Shown here: piece after piece, positions 1 through 7,798 of the stretch
Layout: each line of letters begins with the position of its first letter
Position numbering within the stretch: the stretch's first letter is position 1
Origin: Mucilaginibacter kameinonensis
GTDB taxonomy: Bacteria; Bacteroidota; Bacteroidia; Sphingobacteriales; Sphingobacteriaceae
NCBI RefSeq assembly: GCF_003675385.1
Contig: NZ_RCWZ01000001.1
Coordinates: 744,001 to 808,000 of the forward strand
Direction of reading: 5' to 3'
DNA length: 64,000 nucleotides
Position numbers and translations under genes: made by a program
Notes under the pieces: generated by a model
What the model was told of the DNA's origin: nothing
Databases searched by the model: none
Seen by the model: only the letters and a program-made list of their open reading frames with translations

Positions 1-1
1 C

Positions 2-208
2 TGGCATTACGGCTGGACATTGCATAATGCGCCGGGAAACAGCTCGGCAGATACCACCCGCGAAGTGATGACCATTATTTATTATGCAGATGGCGCACAC
101 GTAACCGAGCCGCAAAACAAACACCAGGAAAACGACCGGCATCGTTGGCTTGGCGGCTTAAACCCCGGCGACGCAGCCCAATCACACTTAAACCCTTTAG
201 CTTACTGA
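2..208 (+). CDS. Phytanoyl-CoA dioxygenase family protein, C-terminal fragment
   Basis: The window opens inside this gene, so only the last 68 residues are visible. The fragment reads WHYGWTLHNAPGNSS followed by TTREVMTIIYYADG. This matches the end of the phytanoyl-CoA dioxygenase (PhyH) family of Fe(II)/2-oxoglutarate oxygenases: the His of TLHNA is the expected distal iron ligand and the Arg of TTRE the expected 2-oxoglutarate ligand. The family hydroxylates small organic substrates in the cytoplasm; the substrate here cannot be inferred. The next gene, a secreted glycosidase, starts 23 bases downstream in the same direction, so they may be co-transcribed. The frame is open to the left edge; the HxD half of the iron site lies outside the window. 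Confidence 0.8.
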   Translation, partial: WHYGWTLHNAPGNSSADTTREVMTIIYYADGAHVTEPQNKHQENDRHRWLGGLNPGDAAQSHLNPLAY

Positions 209-231
209 TAAACCTGATCACCGTTTTTAAA

Positions 232-1332
232 ATGATAAGAAAGATTTTTTTACTGATAATATTAATCGTTAGTATTTCAAACTGCTTTTCGCAAAGCCAG
301 GATAAACGCTGGCCGGAAGCCCGGATCTGGGACTGGTATAATCAGCAGCCATGGTATTGCGGCTTTAATTATATCCCGGCTTATGCCATCAATTATACCG
401 CCATGTGGGATAAAACAACGTTTAACGAGGTCGCCATTGATAAGGAACTGGCACTGGCCGAAAAATCGGGTATGAACTCGTTAAGGGCCGTGCTGCAATA
501 TGCCGTATACGCCGATGATCCTAAATATTTCATAAACACTTTAGATAAATTTATGGCGATATGTGATAAGCATCATATCAAATTTATCCCGGCTTTGTTT
601 GATGATTGTTCATTCGGTATTACCAACGATCCTAAAACAGGAAAACAGCCTGAGCCATTGAAGGGCTGGTACGCCTGGGACTGGTCGCCAAGCCCGGGGC
701 ATAGCATGGTAGTTGACTCTGTCACACATCCCAAGCTCAAAAAATATGTAACGGACGTAATCACAAGGTTTAAAAACGACAAACGTATTTTAATGTGGGA
801 TTTATATAACGAACCTACAAACGGTGGCTTAGGCACAGCTACTTTCCCGCTGCTTAAAAAAACTATCATTTGGGCAAGGGCGGTAAACCCTTCGCAGCCA
901 CTTACTATCGGCATTTTTGATCAAAATCCAAGATTGAACAAGATCATTACTGACAATGTAGACCTGATCACTTTTCATGACTATGGCGATAAGCAACACG
1001 TTACTAAAACCATAGAAGAGCTTAAGCAATACAATCGCCCGATGATCAATACCGAGTGGATGAACCGGCCATGGAAATCTACCGTGAGCGAAATTGTACC
1101 GGTGTTTTACAAGTATAAGGTAGGATGTAACCTGTGGGGACTGGTTAACGGCAAAACGCAAACTAATTTGCCCTGGGGCCACCGCCCTGGCGATCCGGAG
1201 CAAAAACTATGGCAGCATGACCTTTACAGTGGCGACTTTAAACCATACAAAGCCGCGGAAATTGACTCGTTAAAGTTGTTCATCGACAGGTCCAAAAGCG
1301 CTGAATATATCAGTGCACATCAACACAAATAG
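232..1332 (+). CDS. Secreted glycoside hydrolase (GH5-like, clan A)
   Basis: A 366-residue protein with an N-terminal hydrophobic signal (MIRKIFLLIILIVSISNC) ending near FSQ, so it is probably exported. The body has the two hallmarks of a retaining TIM-barrel glycosidase: WDLYNEP with the presumed acid/base Glu194, and NTEWM with the presumed nucleophile Glu275, about 80 residues apart as expected for beta-strands 4 and 7. Similar proteins are often annotated as cellulase or 1,4-beta-xylanase, but I cannot fix the substrate. An upstream in-frame start at 145 would overlap the preceding gene and put 29 charged residues before the signal, so ATG 232 is preferred. The AraC-family regulator just downstream suggests sugar-responsive control. 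Confidence 0.8.
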   Translation: MIRKIFLLIILIVSISNCFSQSQDKRWPEARIWDWYNQQPWYCGFNYIPAYAINYTAMWDKTTFNEVAIDKELALAEKSGMNSLRAVLQYAVYADDPKYFINTLDKFMAICDKHHIKFIPALFDDCSFGITNDPKTGKQPEPLKGWYAWDWSPSPGHSMVVDSVTHPKLKKYVTDVITRFKNDKRILMWDLYNEPTNGGLGTATFPLLKKTIIWARAVNPSQPLTIGIFDQNPRLNKIITDNVDLITFHDYGDKQHVTKTIEELKQYNRPMINTEWMNRPWKSTVSEIVPVFYKYKVGCNLWGLVNGKTQTNLPWGHRPGDPEQKLWQHDLYSGDFKPYKAAEIDSLKLFIDRSKSAEYISAHQHK

Positions 1333-1373
1333 GATAATTTGGTTACTTTGTATATCAAAATTATCCGGCACTG

Positions 1374-2243
1374 ATGATCAAGCCCACTTTAGAAGCTCTA
1401 AACAGTCATGACAAAAACACGTTTTTGGCCAGGCTATTTGAGCAGCACGAGTTTGAGTCGCCCTATCATTTTCATCCTGAATATGAGTTAACGGCTATTC
1501 TCAAAGGCGAGGGCAATCGGTTTGTAGGCAATAACATGTCGGCCTACCAGCAGGGCGACCTGGTGCTGATTGGCAGCAATGTGCCGCATTGCTGGAAAAC
1601 GACTTTGCATAACGAGGAGATCAACGCTAAATCGGTAGTGATCCAGTTCAATATTGATTTTTTAGGGGCTAATTTCTTTGAGAACCAATCGGCCTGGAAG
1701 GTTGTGCAGTTGCTCAATAAAAGTTTTCACGGCATCCACTTTAGCGGCGAAGCCACGGCGGCAATTATTGATCTGATGTTGGCGCTCGTTAAGGTGGATG
1801 ATCCGTTTAAAAAACTTATCCTGTTGCTAAATATTCTTGATAGTTTAACCGGTCATGCATCGTACCGGTACTTAAATGCCGAGCCGGTGATTTACAATCC
1901 GCAGGGGATAGAGCATCAGCGGTTAAAACTTGTGCAAAGTTTTATCATTGATAATTTCAGGAGTAAGATAAGCCTTGATGAAGTAGCCGAGGTAGGCAGC
2001 ATGACCAAAAACGCGTTCTGCAAATTTTATAAAAAAACAACCGGAAAAACACTAACCGAAGCCATTACCTACTACCGGCTGCAATATGCCATGCAGCAGT
2101 TGATCTCAACAGATAAAAACGCAACGCAAATCAGTTTTGATTCGGGGTTTAGCGATGTGGCATCATTCCATAAAATATTTAAGCTATCTACAGGTAAAAG
2201 TCCGCTGGGGTACAGGAAACATCATATAGAGATCATTGGTTGA
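1374..2243 (+). CDS. AraC family transcriptional regulator
   Basis: A 289-residue regulator. The N-terminal part (about residues 20-110, with FHPEYELTAILKGEGNRFVG) looks like a cupin ligand-binding barrel. The C-terminal 100 residues carry two helix-turn-helix motifs, the second being the typical QISFDSGFSDVASFHKIFK followed by TGKSPLGYRK. Members usually sense a sugar or other small molecule and activate nearby genes. It starts 41 bases after the secreted glycosidase on the same strand, so control of that carbohydrate-use gene is a reasonable inference. A small VOC-fold protein follows in the same direction. Confidence 0.88.
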   Translation: MIKPTLEALNSHDKNTFLARLFEQHEFESPYHFHPEYELTAILKGEGNRFVGNNMSAYQQGDLVLIGSNVPHCWKTTLHNEEINAKSVVIQFNIDFLGANFFENQSAWKVVQLLNKSFHGIHFSGEATAAIIDLMLALVKVDDPFKKLILLLNILDSLTGHASYRYLNAEPVIYNPQGIEHQRLKLVQSFIIDNFRSKISLDEVAEVGSMTKNAFCKFYKKTTGKTLTEAITYYRLQYAMQQLISTDKNATQISFDSGFSDVASFHKIFKLSTGKSPLGYRKHHIEIIG

Positions 2244-2291
2244 TTGCTGTGAGAGTTGTAAATTGGGCTGTGCAATTCAAAATCTGCAACA

Positions 2292-2639
2292 ATGTTTAAA
2301 CGTTCCACACCCATATTGGCCTCGCTGGATGAAGCTAAAACAATTGCTTTTTATACCAGCAAATTAGGTTTTACCTTTAGTGATAGTCATAACGGATATT
2401 TAATATTTACCCGGGATGGTATTAATGTGCACTTATTCCCTTGCGATGATAAGGAAGCTTGCCGTAATATGGGCTGTTATGTTTATGTGACCGATATTGA
2501 GCAGCTTTATGAGGAATATCAGCAATTGGGCCTGATCCATCCAAACGGCCCGTTGCAAATGATGCCCTGGGGTTTGCGGCAATTTGCTGTTGTGGATAAC
2601 AATGGCAACATCTTTTATTTTGCTGATTATAAAGAATAA
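2292..2639 (+). CDS. VOC family protein (glyoxalase/bleomycin resistance fold)
   Basis: A 115-residue single-domain protein with the pattern of the vicinal oxygen chelate fold: N-terminal TPILASLDEAKTIAFYTSKLGF, a central HLFPCDD strand, and a C-terminal DNNGNIFYFADY strand ending with a Glu. Dimers of such half-modules include glyoxalase I, dioxygenases and bleomycin/fosfomycin-binding proteins. The arrangement (CYVYVTDIEQLYEEYQQLG, then WGLRQFAVVDNNGN) is closest to the bleomycin-resistance-like subgroup, which usually binds a ligand rather than catalysing a reaction. The actual ligand is unknown. Confidence 0.8.
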   Translation: MFKRSTPILASLDEAKTIAFYTSKLGFTFSDSHNGYLIFTRDGINVHLFPCDDKEACRNMGCYVYVTDIEQLYEEYQQLGLIHPNGPLQMMPWGLRQFAVVDNNGNIFYFADYKE

Positions 2640-2762
2640 CAACAAGGACTTTCCATTTTTCGGAGCCATATAAATTTTATGTTAAATTATAGCGCGACGA
2701 GCCCCGCTATTTACTAATTGTTAAAATATACTTAACTTAGTATTAAACAACATTGGTAATAT

Positions 2763-3020
2763 ATGTCGCAAAGCAAACTGCCGCTCTATGCTATAGTTGA
2801 ATTATTGATGCGTCTTGCCGGCGTTAACGCCCAAATCGGGAATTATAAGAACCATACCGAACGTGGGGATGATGTTCTGGTTAGAACCACTAACGGCTCC
2901 ATTCAACTTTCCAGAACTCTTGTTTTATCTCAATTTAATAAGCCTGAGGATATTCAAAAACGCGACCTGGAATCCCTGGCCTCCAGGTTTCGAAGAAGGC
3001 TAAGCAAAACAAAGGACTAA
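2763..3020 (+). CDS. Small hypothetical protein, 85 aa
   Basis: An unrecognised 85-residue protein with no signal peptide, membrane segment or cysteine. The N-terminus is amphipathic (LYAIVELLMRLAGVNAQIG) and the C-terminus is strongly basic (LASRFRRRLSKTKD), which could suit nucleic-acid or partner binding. It has its own 120-base upstream region and the next gene is a Crp/Fnr regulator in the same direction. Codon use and composition resemble its neighbours. It is called because the ATG frame is clean and fills the gap; function unknown. Confidence 0.5.
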   Translation: MSQSKLPLYAIVELLMRLAGVNAQIGNYKNHTERGDDVLVRTTNGSIQLSRTLVLSQFNKPEDIQKRDLESLASRFRRRLSKTKD

Positions 3021-3147
3021 GCCAACCAACTTGCGTGTTCTGTAATTGCGGGTGCCAATGTGGCCAAATGCCTGAATTTGCCTATATTTAAATCCTTTGT
3101 ATCGGCAGAGATACATCATAGGCAATATTTACAGAACTACCTCACTA

Positions 3148-3720
3148 ATGGATAAACTCCGCAAGCATATCGAAGCAATAATCGCGATCAGTGATGAGGA
3201 GTTTGAATTTGTAAAACCTTTTTTTACTTATAAAAGAGTAAAGAAGCATCAATACCTTACCCAGGAGGGCGATACCGTTACATTTGAATACCTGATCCTA
3301 TCGGGCGTTTTCAGGATGTTTTACCTGGATAACGACGGCAAAGAATACATTGTACAATTTGCCGGCGAAAACTGGTGGATGGCAGATTATCAGGCTTATT
3401 TTAAAGATAAAAAAGCCACCCTAAATATCGTATGTATGGAAGATGCTGAGGTGCTCTGCCTCACCCTGCACGGCCGTGAAACCCTCTCCGCCGAATCGCA
3501 CAAAATGGAACACTTTTTCAGGGCAAAGCTTACAAATGGTTATGTAGCGCTGCAACGAAGGATCATATCATTACTTTCCAGCTCGCCGCAGCAACGGTAT
3601 GAGGAATTCGGTTTGCTTTATCCACACCTGATGCAAAAGATCCCTAAAAAATACATAGCCGAATACCTTGGCGTTAGCCGCGAAACTTTGAGCAGGCTGT
3701 ATTCCAATAGTAAAGTTTAA
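3148..3720 (+). CDS. Crp/Fnr family transcriptional regulator (first of three)
   Basis: A 190-residue protein with an N-terminal cyclic-nucleotide-binding-type beta-barrel (about residues 15-110, including HQYLTQEGD and FAGENWWMADYQAY) and a short C-terminal winged helix whose recognition region reads IAEYLGVSRETLSRLYS. No four-cysteine Fe-S signature is present, so this is not a classical oxygen-sensing Fnr. The ENWW motif also occurs in the regulator at 8830-9411. An upstream in-frame start at 3097 would add 17 residues without family character; ATG 3148 gives MDKLRKHIEAII. The gene is followed by a perfect CRP-like palindrome (3805-3824) and a DJ-1/PfpI gene, which it may control. Confidence 0.88.
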   Translation: MDKLRKHIEAIIAISDEEFEFVKPFFTYKRVKKHQYLTQEGDTVTFEYLILSGVFRMFYLDNDGKEYIVQFAGENWWMADYQAYFKDKKATLNIVCMEDAEVLCLTLHGRETLSAESHKMEHFFRAKLTNGYVALQRRIISLLSSSPQQRYEEFGLLYPHLMQKIPKKYIAEYLGVSRETLSRLYSNSKV

Positions 3721-3804
3721 TAGCATTTGGTATGATTCGGTTTGGTCTTTAATTGTCTATAAGGCAAGTTGTTGAGTTGTTTCTTTAAGAGTGGGTCTTT
3801 CAAA

Positions 3805-3824
3805 AGTGTGATCCGGATCACACT
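3805..3824. promoter_or_regulatory. Perfect CRP/FNR-like palindrome
   Basis: AGTGTGATCCGGATCACACT is a perfect 20-base palindrome containing TGTGA-N6-TCACA, the classical CRP operator pattern. It lies 84 bases after the Crp/Fnr gene ending at 3720 and about 110 bases before the DJ-1/PfpI start at 3934. A weak -7-like CTTCCTTG sits at 3839-3846, which would place the palindrome centre near position -38. Binding by the neighbouring regulator is inferred. Confidence 0.7.
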
Positions 3825-3933
3825 TTTTCTGTGACTTGCTTCCTTGTATCGGGGCTCCCCGATTTTGGACATTTGTTATGTAAATCAAACAACAAAACAA
3901 ACATCCATTATTAACAACTTAAAGTTTAAAGCC

Positions 3934-4602
3934 ATGAAAAAGAGAATCTTATTTGTAGTATCAAGTGCAAGTGTAATTGGTCCACACAACCGTGCTACCG
4001 GGAATTTACTTACCGAAGTTGCCAATCCTTACCAAACTTTTAAAAAACAGGGCTACGATATTGATGTATACAGCGTTAATGGCGGCGAAGCCCCTATAGA
4101 TATGGTTGAACTGGACGATGAACTGAACGTTGCTTTCCTGAACGGAGAAGGTGCCGATGCTATGAGAAATACAAAAAAAATAGACGAGGTATCAATAATC
4201 GGTTATGACGCGGTATTTGTTCCCGGCGGTTTAGCTCCAGTGGTAGATATGCCTGAGAATATTACCGTGCAAAACATTTTATCGGATATGTACGAAAAAG
4301 GTGGTGTAGTAAGCGCCGTTTGTCACGGCCCGGTGGCGTTGATCAATGTAAAACTGAACGATGGGAGCTACCTGATTGACGGTAAAAATGTAACCGGTTT
4401 CAGTAAAGCCGAAGAAGAAAACTACGCCAAAGAAGATGTTCCGTTTGAATTGGAGGACGCCCTGAAACAGCGTGGCGCTAATTACAGTGCTGCCGCCCCA
4501 TGGCAGGCCTATGTAGTTACCGACGGCCGTTTGGTTACCGGCCAAAACCCGGCATCGGCAAAAGGTGTAGCCGAAAGTGTAATTAAAATTTTAGAAGCAT
4601 AA
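3934..4602 (+). CDS. DJ-1/PfpI family protein (type 1 glutamine amidotransferase domain)
   Basis: A 222-residue protein of the DJ-1/PfpI superfamily. The nucleophile elbow is AVCHGPVAL with Cys130 and the adjacent His, and VFVPGGLAPVVDMPEN and a C-terminal VTGQNPASAKGVAE segment match the Hsp31-like branch. Members act as glyoxalase III/deglycases, chaperones or peptidases and are commonly induced by carbonyl or oxidative stress. The start at 3934 (MKKRILFVVSSA) begins the first beta-strand of the fold; the upstream in-frame codons back to 3844 lack family similarity. The monooxygenase gene 52 bases downstream probably forms an operon with it. Confidence 0.88.
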   Translation: MKKRILFVVSSASVIGPHNRATGNLLTEVANPYQTFKKQGYDIDVYSVNGGEAPIDMVELDDELNVAFLNGEGADAMRNTKKIDEVSIIGYDAVFVPGGLAPVVDMPENITVQNILSDMYEKGGVVSAVCHGPVALINVKLNDGSYLIDGKNVTGFSKAEEENYAKEDVPFELEDALKQRGANYSAAAPWQAYVVTDGRLVTGQNPASAKGVAESVIKILEA

Positions 4603-4654
4603 TGTAGCCCGCTTCTTTTATTTTCGATAAAGGAGTACTTTAAAACATAAAGAA

Positions 4655-4957
4655 ATGAACCAGCAAACCATTAATGTTTTTGCCAAATGGCAAGTTAAAG
4701 AAGGCAAGTTAAACACAGTGCTCGACCTACTCGCCGACGTTGCCAAGCAAAGCCGGGCAGAAGAAGGCAACCTGTTTTATAAAATCAACCAAAGCACTAC
4801 CGATGCCAATACACTGTTATTGTCTGAAAGTTATAAAGATGAAGCGGCTGTTGCAGATCATCGCGGATCAGTACATTTTCAAAGTATTGTTGTAGGACAG
4901 ATCGTTCCGTTGCTGGAAAACCGCGAGGTTTTTGTAACCACCGAATTGGGTATTTGA
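4655..4957 (+). CDS. Antibiotic biosynthesis monooxygenase (ABM) domain protein
   Basis: A 100-residue protein matching the small dimeric alpha+beta barrel ABM/YgiN fold: INVFAKWQVKEGKLNTVLDLL, then EEGNLFYKINQSTTDANTLLLSESYKD, and a final HFQSIVVGQIVPLLE helix. YgiN-type proteins are putative quinol monooxygenases acting on quinones or polyketide-like phenols. It lies close behind the DJ-1/PfpI gene and precedes a strong hairpin at 4976-5007, so the two probably form one electrophile- or quinone-stress transcript. Its substrate is unknown. Confidence 0.82.
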   Translation: MNQQTINVFAKWQVKEGKLNTVLDLLADVAKQSRAEEGNLFYKINQSTTDANTLLLSESYKDEAAVADHRGSVHFQSIVVGQIVPLLENREVFVTTELGI

Positions 4958-4975
4958 TATTCTGGATTGATTGGA

Positions 4976-5010
4976 ACAAGCCTCTGGATGGTAGTCCAGA
5001 GGCTTGTTTG
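4976..5010. terminator. Bidirectional terminator hairpin
   Basis: ACAAGCCTCTGGA and TCCAGAGGCTTGT form a 13-bp perfect stem with a 6-base loop, placed between the convergent genes ending at 4957 and 5032. T-rich tails are weak, but the position and stem are typical of a shared terminator. Confidence 0.8.
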
Positions 5011-5031
5011 TTGACATAATTTAGAAACAAC

Positions 5032-5457
5032 TCAAGACGTTAACCCACGCAAGATTTCTAATCTATTAACTGGAGCATTGGGAGATAAAAAAGCAGGGAT
5101 GGTATTAGGATTTCTTTTTGGACGACTTAAAAACTCAACCGGCCACTCTGTAATTCTTTGTTCTTTAATATGTATGTATTGCCCTGGTTGGGGCTCATCT
5201 ATATACTCTTCCTGCAAAATAAGAGCCACTGGTTCTTCGCATCCCGGGTTTGTTTGCGAAAATTCAAGTGCTTCTTCGTGGTTATCAAAAACGTAATAAT
5301 AATCATCGCCGTCTTCAAGATCGGGCGCGCCATCATGGGGGTGGCACCAAACCCGATATTCTAATACTTCGTCCCAAACATAACCTCCTCCTGATTTGGA
5401 TATTGCCGGATAAGTGCCTACTAACTCTTCATCTTTAACTTTTGGATATGCTGACAT
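5032..5457 (-). CDS. Conserved hypothetical protein, 141 aa
   Basis: A 141-residue soluble, acidic protein with no signal or membrane segment. Recognisable features are aromatic and acidic patches (GGGYVWDEVLEYRVWCHPHDGA, then DGDDYYYVFDNHEEALEFS) and a proline-rich tail (RPKRNPNTIPAFLSPNAP). Similar sequences are widespread in bacteria and are sometimes labelled GCN5-related by association, but no acetyl-CoA-binding motif is visible here, so I do not use that name. It is convergent with the monooxygenase gene and lies downstream of a SAM methyltransferase on the same strand. Function unknown. Confidence 0.75.
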   Translation of the reverse strand: MSAYPKVKDEELVGTYPAISKSGGGYVWDEVLEYRVWCHPHDGAPDLEDGDDYYYVFDNHEEALEFSQTNPGCEEPVALILQEEYIDEPQPGQYIHIKEQRITEWPVEFLSRPKRNPNTIPAFLSPNAPVNRLEILRGLTS

Positions 5458-5485
5458 TTTTTTGTGTTAGCCTAATTTAAATGCT

Positions 5486-6103
5486 TTATTCAGCTTTTCT
5501 GCATTTAATTAAAAAGAAGGGGAAGTTTTCAGTCACCTCCGCAATCTCAAACAAACCGGCGTTACCGAATTCAGCAGCGATTGATTCCCGGTCGTAAAAG
5601 AACATCCTGACTCCTTCAAAAATCTCGTAACGATCATCGCTGATCAGTTTTCCTTGTCCATAGGTTGGGGCTTCCTTTGATATCGCCGTGAAAACCATGT
5701 AGCCATTATCAGTTAACTGATCATAGCAGTCGGCTATCAGTTTCTTTCGTTCGTCGCTGTCAAGTAAATGAATTAAAGCATAACAAAATATCCCATCGTA
5801 TTGATTTTGATCAAATGGCATATCGGTTACGGAGCCATGATAGATAGCCATATCAGTTCCATAATGCTTTCTGGCCATTTCAATGGCTGTTTTTGATATT
5901 TCAATTCCGGTTACGTTAATGCCGTTCTCTCTGAAGATCTTTGCATTCCGGCCATAACCAATGCCGGGAATGAGTATGTTTTTTACAGATTTTTCAACAA
6001 AAAAGTCTTTTGTCAATACAGCAGACTTTGATGGTTCAAATCCCCACATTTCCTGCTTTTCCACAAAGCTTTTCTCCCAAAATTCGGGTTTTTCTTTTGT
6101 CAT
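5486..6103 (-). CDS. Class I SAM-dependent methyltransferase
   Basis: A roughly 205-residue protein with the Rossmann-like methyltransferase core: motif I ILIPGIGYGRNAKIF, an acidic end of strand 2 in GIEISKTAIEMA, and DGIFCYALIHLL for strand 4. The N-terminal FWEKSFVEKQEMWGFEPSKSA resembles the TehB/thiol S-methyltransferase branch, whose members detoxify small thiols, oxyanions or similar compounds; the exact substrate is not readable. ATG 6103 (MTKEKPEF) is preferred; ATG 6109 is also possible, and an upstream start at 6145 has no family support. It is divergent from the Crp/Fnr gene at 6314. Confidence 0.85.
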   Translation of the reverse strand: MTKEKPEFWEKSFVEKQEMWGFEPSKSAVLTKDFFVEKSVKNILIPGIGYGRNAKIFRENGINVTGIEISKTAIEMARKHYGTDMAIYHGSVTDMPFDQNQYDGIFCYALIHLLDSDERKKLIADCYDQLTDNGYMVFTAISKEAPTYGQGKLISDDRYEIFEGVRMFFYDRESIAAEFGNAGLFEIAEVTENFPFFLIKCRKAE

Positions 6104-6313
6104 AATCATTTCTGTATATGGCCAAATTAGACATTTAACATACACTTCAAAATATTCAGTGATCGTAAAGAATAATTATGGCGCTGAAACAACAAAACAA
6201 TAACTATTTTATACTTGATTTGTAGCGTGAAGCAAAAGGCTTTTTATGGGAATTGATGTAACAGTACAAAGTATCTGTTCATTTTTTAGCATATTAACTG
6301 AAACCATATTTTA

Positions 6314-6901
6314 ATGAAACTCGAATTACCACAATGGTATGGGCAGCTTAAGAAAAAATACCCAATAGTAACCGACCAGGAATGGCAGTTGCTGCATTCA
6401 ATGGCTGTTGTTAAACATATTAAAAAAGGCGATTCGTTTTTAAAGTATGGGAAAGTGGCACGCTTTTCGGCCTTTGTTATCTCTGGGTTGTTTAAATTTT
6501 CTATCCTGGATGACGACGGTAACGAGAAGATCATCAAATTCGGATTCCCCGATGATTTTCTGGCAAATTGTGAAAGCTATAATAAAAAGGCCCCTTCTGC
6601 GGTAAGTATTACGGCACTTGAAGACGCGGTGATCTTGAAGATCAATATCAAAAAAATGCAGCCTCTTTACGACCTGCATATAAACCTGCTGCATGTAAAC
6701 TTGCAGTTATACCAGGAGATACTTGAGCAGCAATCAGAGCACGAGCATATCCTGTCGTTAAAAAGCCCCGCGAGACGTTACCGGTACCTGCTGGAGCGCC
6801 GCCCTGCCATTATACAAAAAATTTCGCTTACCAATATTGCCCGCTACCTCTATATCAGCCGGGAAGCCTTAAGCCGGGCAAGGTTATACTTACTAAAATA
6901 A
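6314..6901 (+). CDS. Crp/Fnr family transcriptional regulator (second of three)
   Basis: A 195-residue regulator with an N-terminal effector barrel (about residues 30-120) and a C-terminal winged helix ending ISLTNIARYLYISREALSRARLYLLK. It differs from the other two Crp/Fnr proteins in the window: the ENWW motif is replaced by FPDDFLANCESY, so it probably recognises another signal. The only Cys is in that segment and no Fe-S cluster motif is present. The stop codon is 9 bases before a palindrome at 6911-6932 and the next gene is an alpha/beta hydrolase on the same strand, the likely target. Confidence 0.87.
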   Translation: MKLELPQWYGQLKKKYPIVTDQEWQLLHSMAVVKHIKKGDSFLKYGKVARFSAFVISGLFKFSILDDDGNEKIIKFGFPDDFLANCESYNKKAPSAVSITALEDAVILKINIKKMQPLYDLHINLLHVNLQLYQEILEQQSEHEHILSLKSPARRYRYLLERRPAIIQKISLTNIARYLYISREALSRARLYLLK

Positions 6902-6910
6902 CCCGGCGGC

Positions 6911-6932
6911 TTTTGTGACCAGAATCACAAAA
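6911..6932. promoter_or_regulatory. CRP/FNR-like palindrome upstream of the alpha/beta hydrolase
   Basis: Perfect 8-base arms TTTTGTGA and TCACAAAA are separated by six bases, giving TGTGA-N6-TCACA. The centre is at 6921.5, about 30 bases before a TAGCTTTG -7 element at 6951-6958. With a start site near 6964, the operator would be centred close to -42, the class II activator position known for CRP in proteobacteria. That geometry is seen; activation is inferred. Confidence 0.75.
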
Positions 6933-6950
6933 TAGGTTTATTAGGGGGAA

Positions 6951-6958
6951 TAGCTTTG
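6951..6958 (+). promoter_or_regulatory. Bacteroidota-type -7 element TAGCTTTG
   Basis: TAGCTTTG matches the TAnnTTTG consensus of the Bacteroidota primary sigma factor. It lies 13 bases before the hydrolase ATG at 6971, which implies a very short leader. The in-frame TTG at 6956 is part of this element and is therefore unlikely to be a start codon. Confidence 0.6.
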
Positions 6959-6970
6959 TTTAAAAAACGG

Positions 6971-7663
6971 ATGAAACAAAGCATGATATTACTCCATGGG
7001 TTATTTGGAGGCCTAAGCAACTGGACAGGAGTTGTTAAGCATTTTGAAGATAGATTTGATATTTATATACCCAAACTGCCTATATACGAAAACCCTAAAA
7101 ACAACCTGGAGCATCTCCTTAATTTTCTTGAAACGATGATCGCATCGGCAGACCTGAAAAATGTTATCCTGGTAGGTAATTCACTTGGTGGGCATATTGC
7201 CATACTTTATACTCATCGTCACCCTGATAACGTAGCTAAATTGATATTGACCGGCAGTTCCGGACTTTATGAAAATACCCAGGTTGGCAGTTACCTTAAA
7301 CGGGGGAATTATGCATACATTAAAGAGAGAGTGGCTACTACATTTTATGATCCCGCTATAGCAACCGATGAGCTTGTGTCTGAGGTGATGCAAATCACTA
7401 CAGATCCGTTGAAATGCCTGTGCGCTGTCAGAACTGCCAGGTCGGCTCAAAGAGATAATGTGCTTTCGCGTCTTCCTGAAATATCGGTACCTGTTTTATT
7501 GATATGGGGCGAGGACGATCAAATTACCCCGCCTCATGTCGCAAATGAATTTAACACCCATTTACTCAATTCAAAACTTGTTATGATTCCCGAATGCGCG
7601 CATGCCCCGATGATGGAAAAGCCAGAAACCTTTAATGAAATATTAGGCAAATTTCTTTGTTGA
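6971..7663 (+). CDS. Alpha/beta fold hydrolase
   Basis: A 230-residue alpha/beta hydrolase. The oxyanion-hole motif LLHGLFGG is near the N-terminus, the nucleophile elbow is GNSLGG (Ser71), the acid is in LIWGEDDQITP, and the catalytic His is in PECAHAPMMEKPE. This layout fits carboxylesterases and meta-cleavage-product hydrolases; substrate unknown. The start could also be the ATG at 6983 (MILLHGLFGG). Its promoter carries a CRP-like palindrome and a TAnnTTTG element right behind a Crp/Fnr gene, so it is probably the direct target of that regulator. Confidence 0.87.
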   Translation: MKQSMILLHGLFGGLSNWTGVVKHFEDRFDIYIPKLPIYENPKNNLEHLLNFLETMIASADLKNVILVGNSLGGHIAILYTHRHPDNVAKLILTGSSGLYENTQVGSYLKRGNYAYIKERVATTFYDPAIATDELVSEVMQITTDPLKCLCAVRTARSAQRDNVLSRLPEISVPVLLIWGEDDQITPPHVANEFNTHLLNSKLVMIPECAHAPMMEKPETFNEILGKFLC

Positions 7664-7684
7664 CATTAGTCGTATCGTCCCCAC

Positions 7685-7717
7685 AAAAAAGGGCCTTCAG
7701 AATTAATCTGAAGGCCC
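7685..7717 (-). terminator. Terminator of the minus-strand alpha/beta hydrolase
   Basis: On the minus strand GGGCCTTCAG pairs with CTGAAGGCCC across a short loop and is followed by TTTTTT. It lies between the convergent hydrolase genes (ends 7663 and 7799) and serves the minus-strand gene best. Confidence 0.82.
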
Positions 7718-7798
7718 CGGGATGGTCATAGAATTATTACTTTCAAAAGCAATTGCAACAGAATGTGGCCTTGTAAAAGGCTAAATTGATGTTCGCAA

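Noticed and set aside
5032..5457. GCN5-related acetyltransferase name for the 141-aa protein
   Set aside because: No acetyl-CoA-binding motif is visible; the label appears to come from database association.
6956..6970. TTG at 6956 as hydrolase start
   Set aside because: It is part of the TAGCTTTG -7 element; ATG 6971 is preferred.
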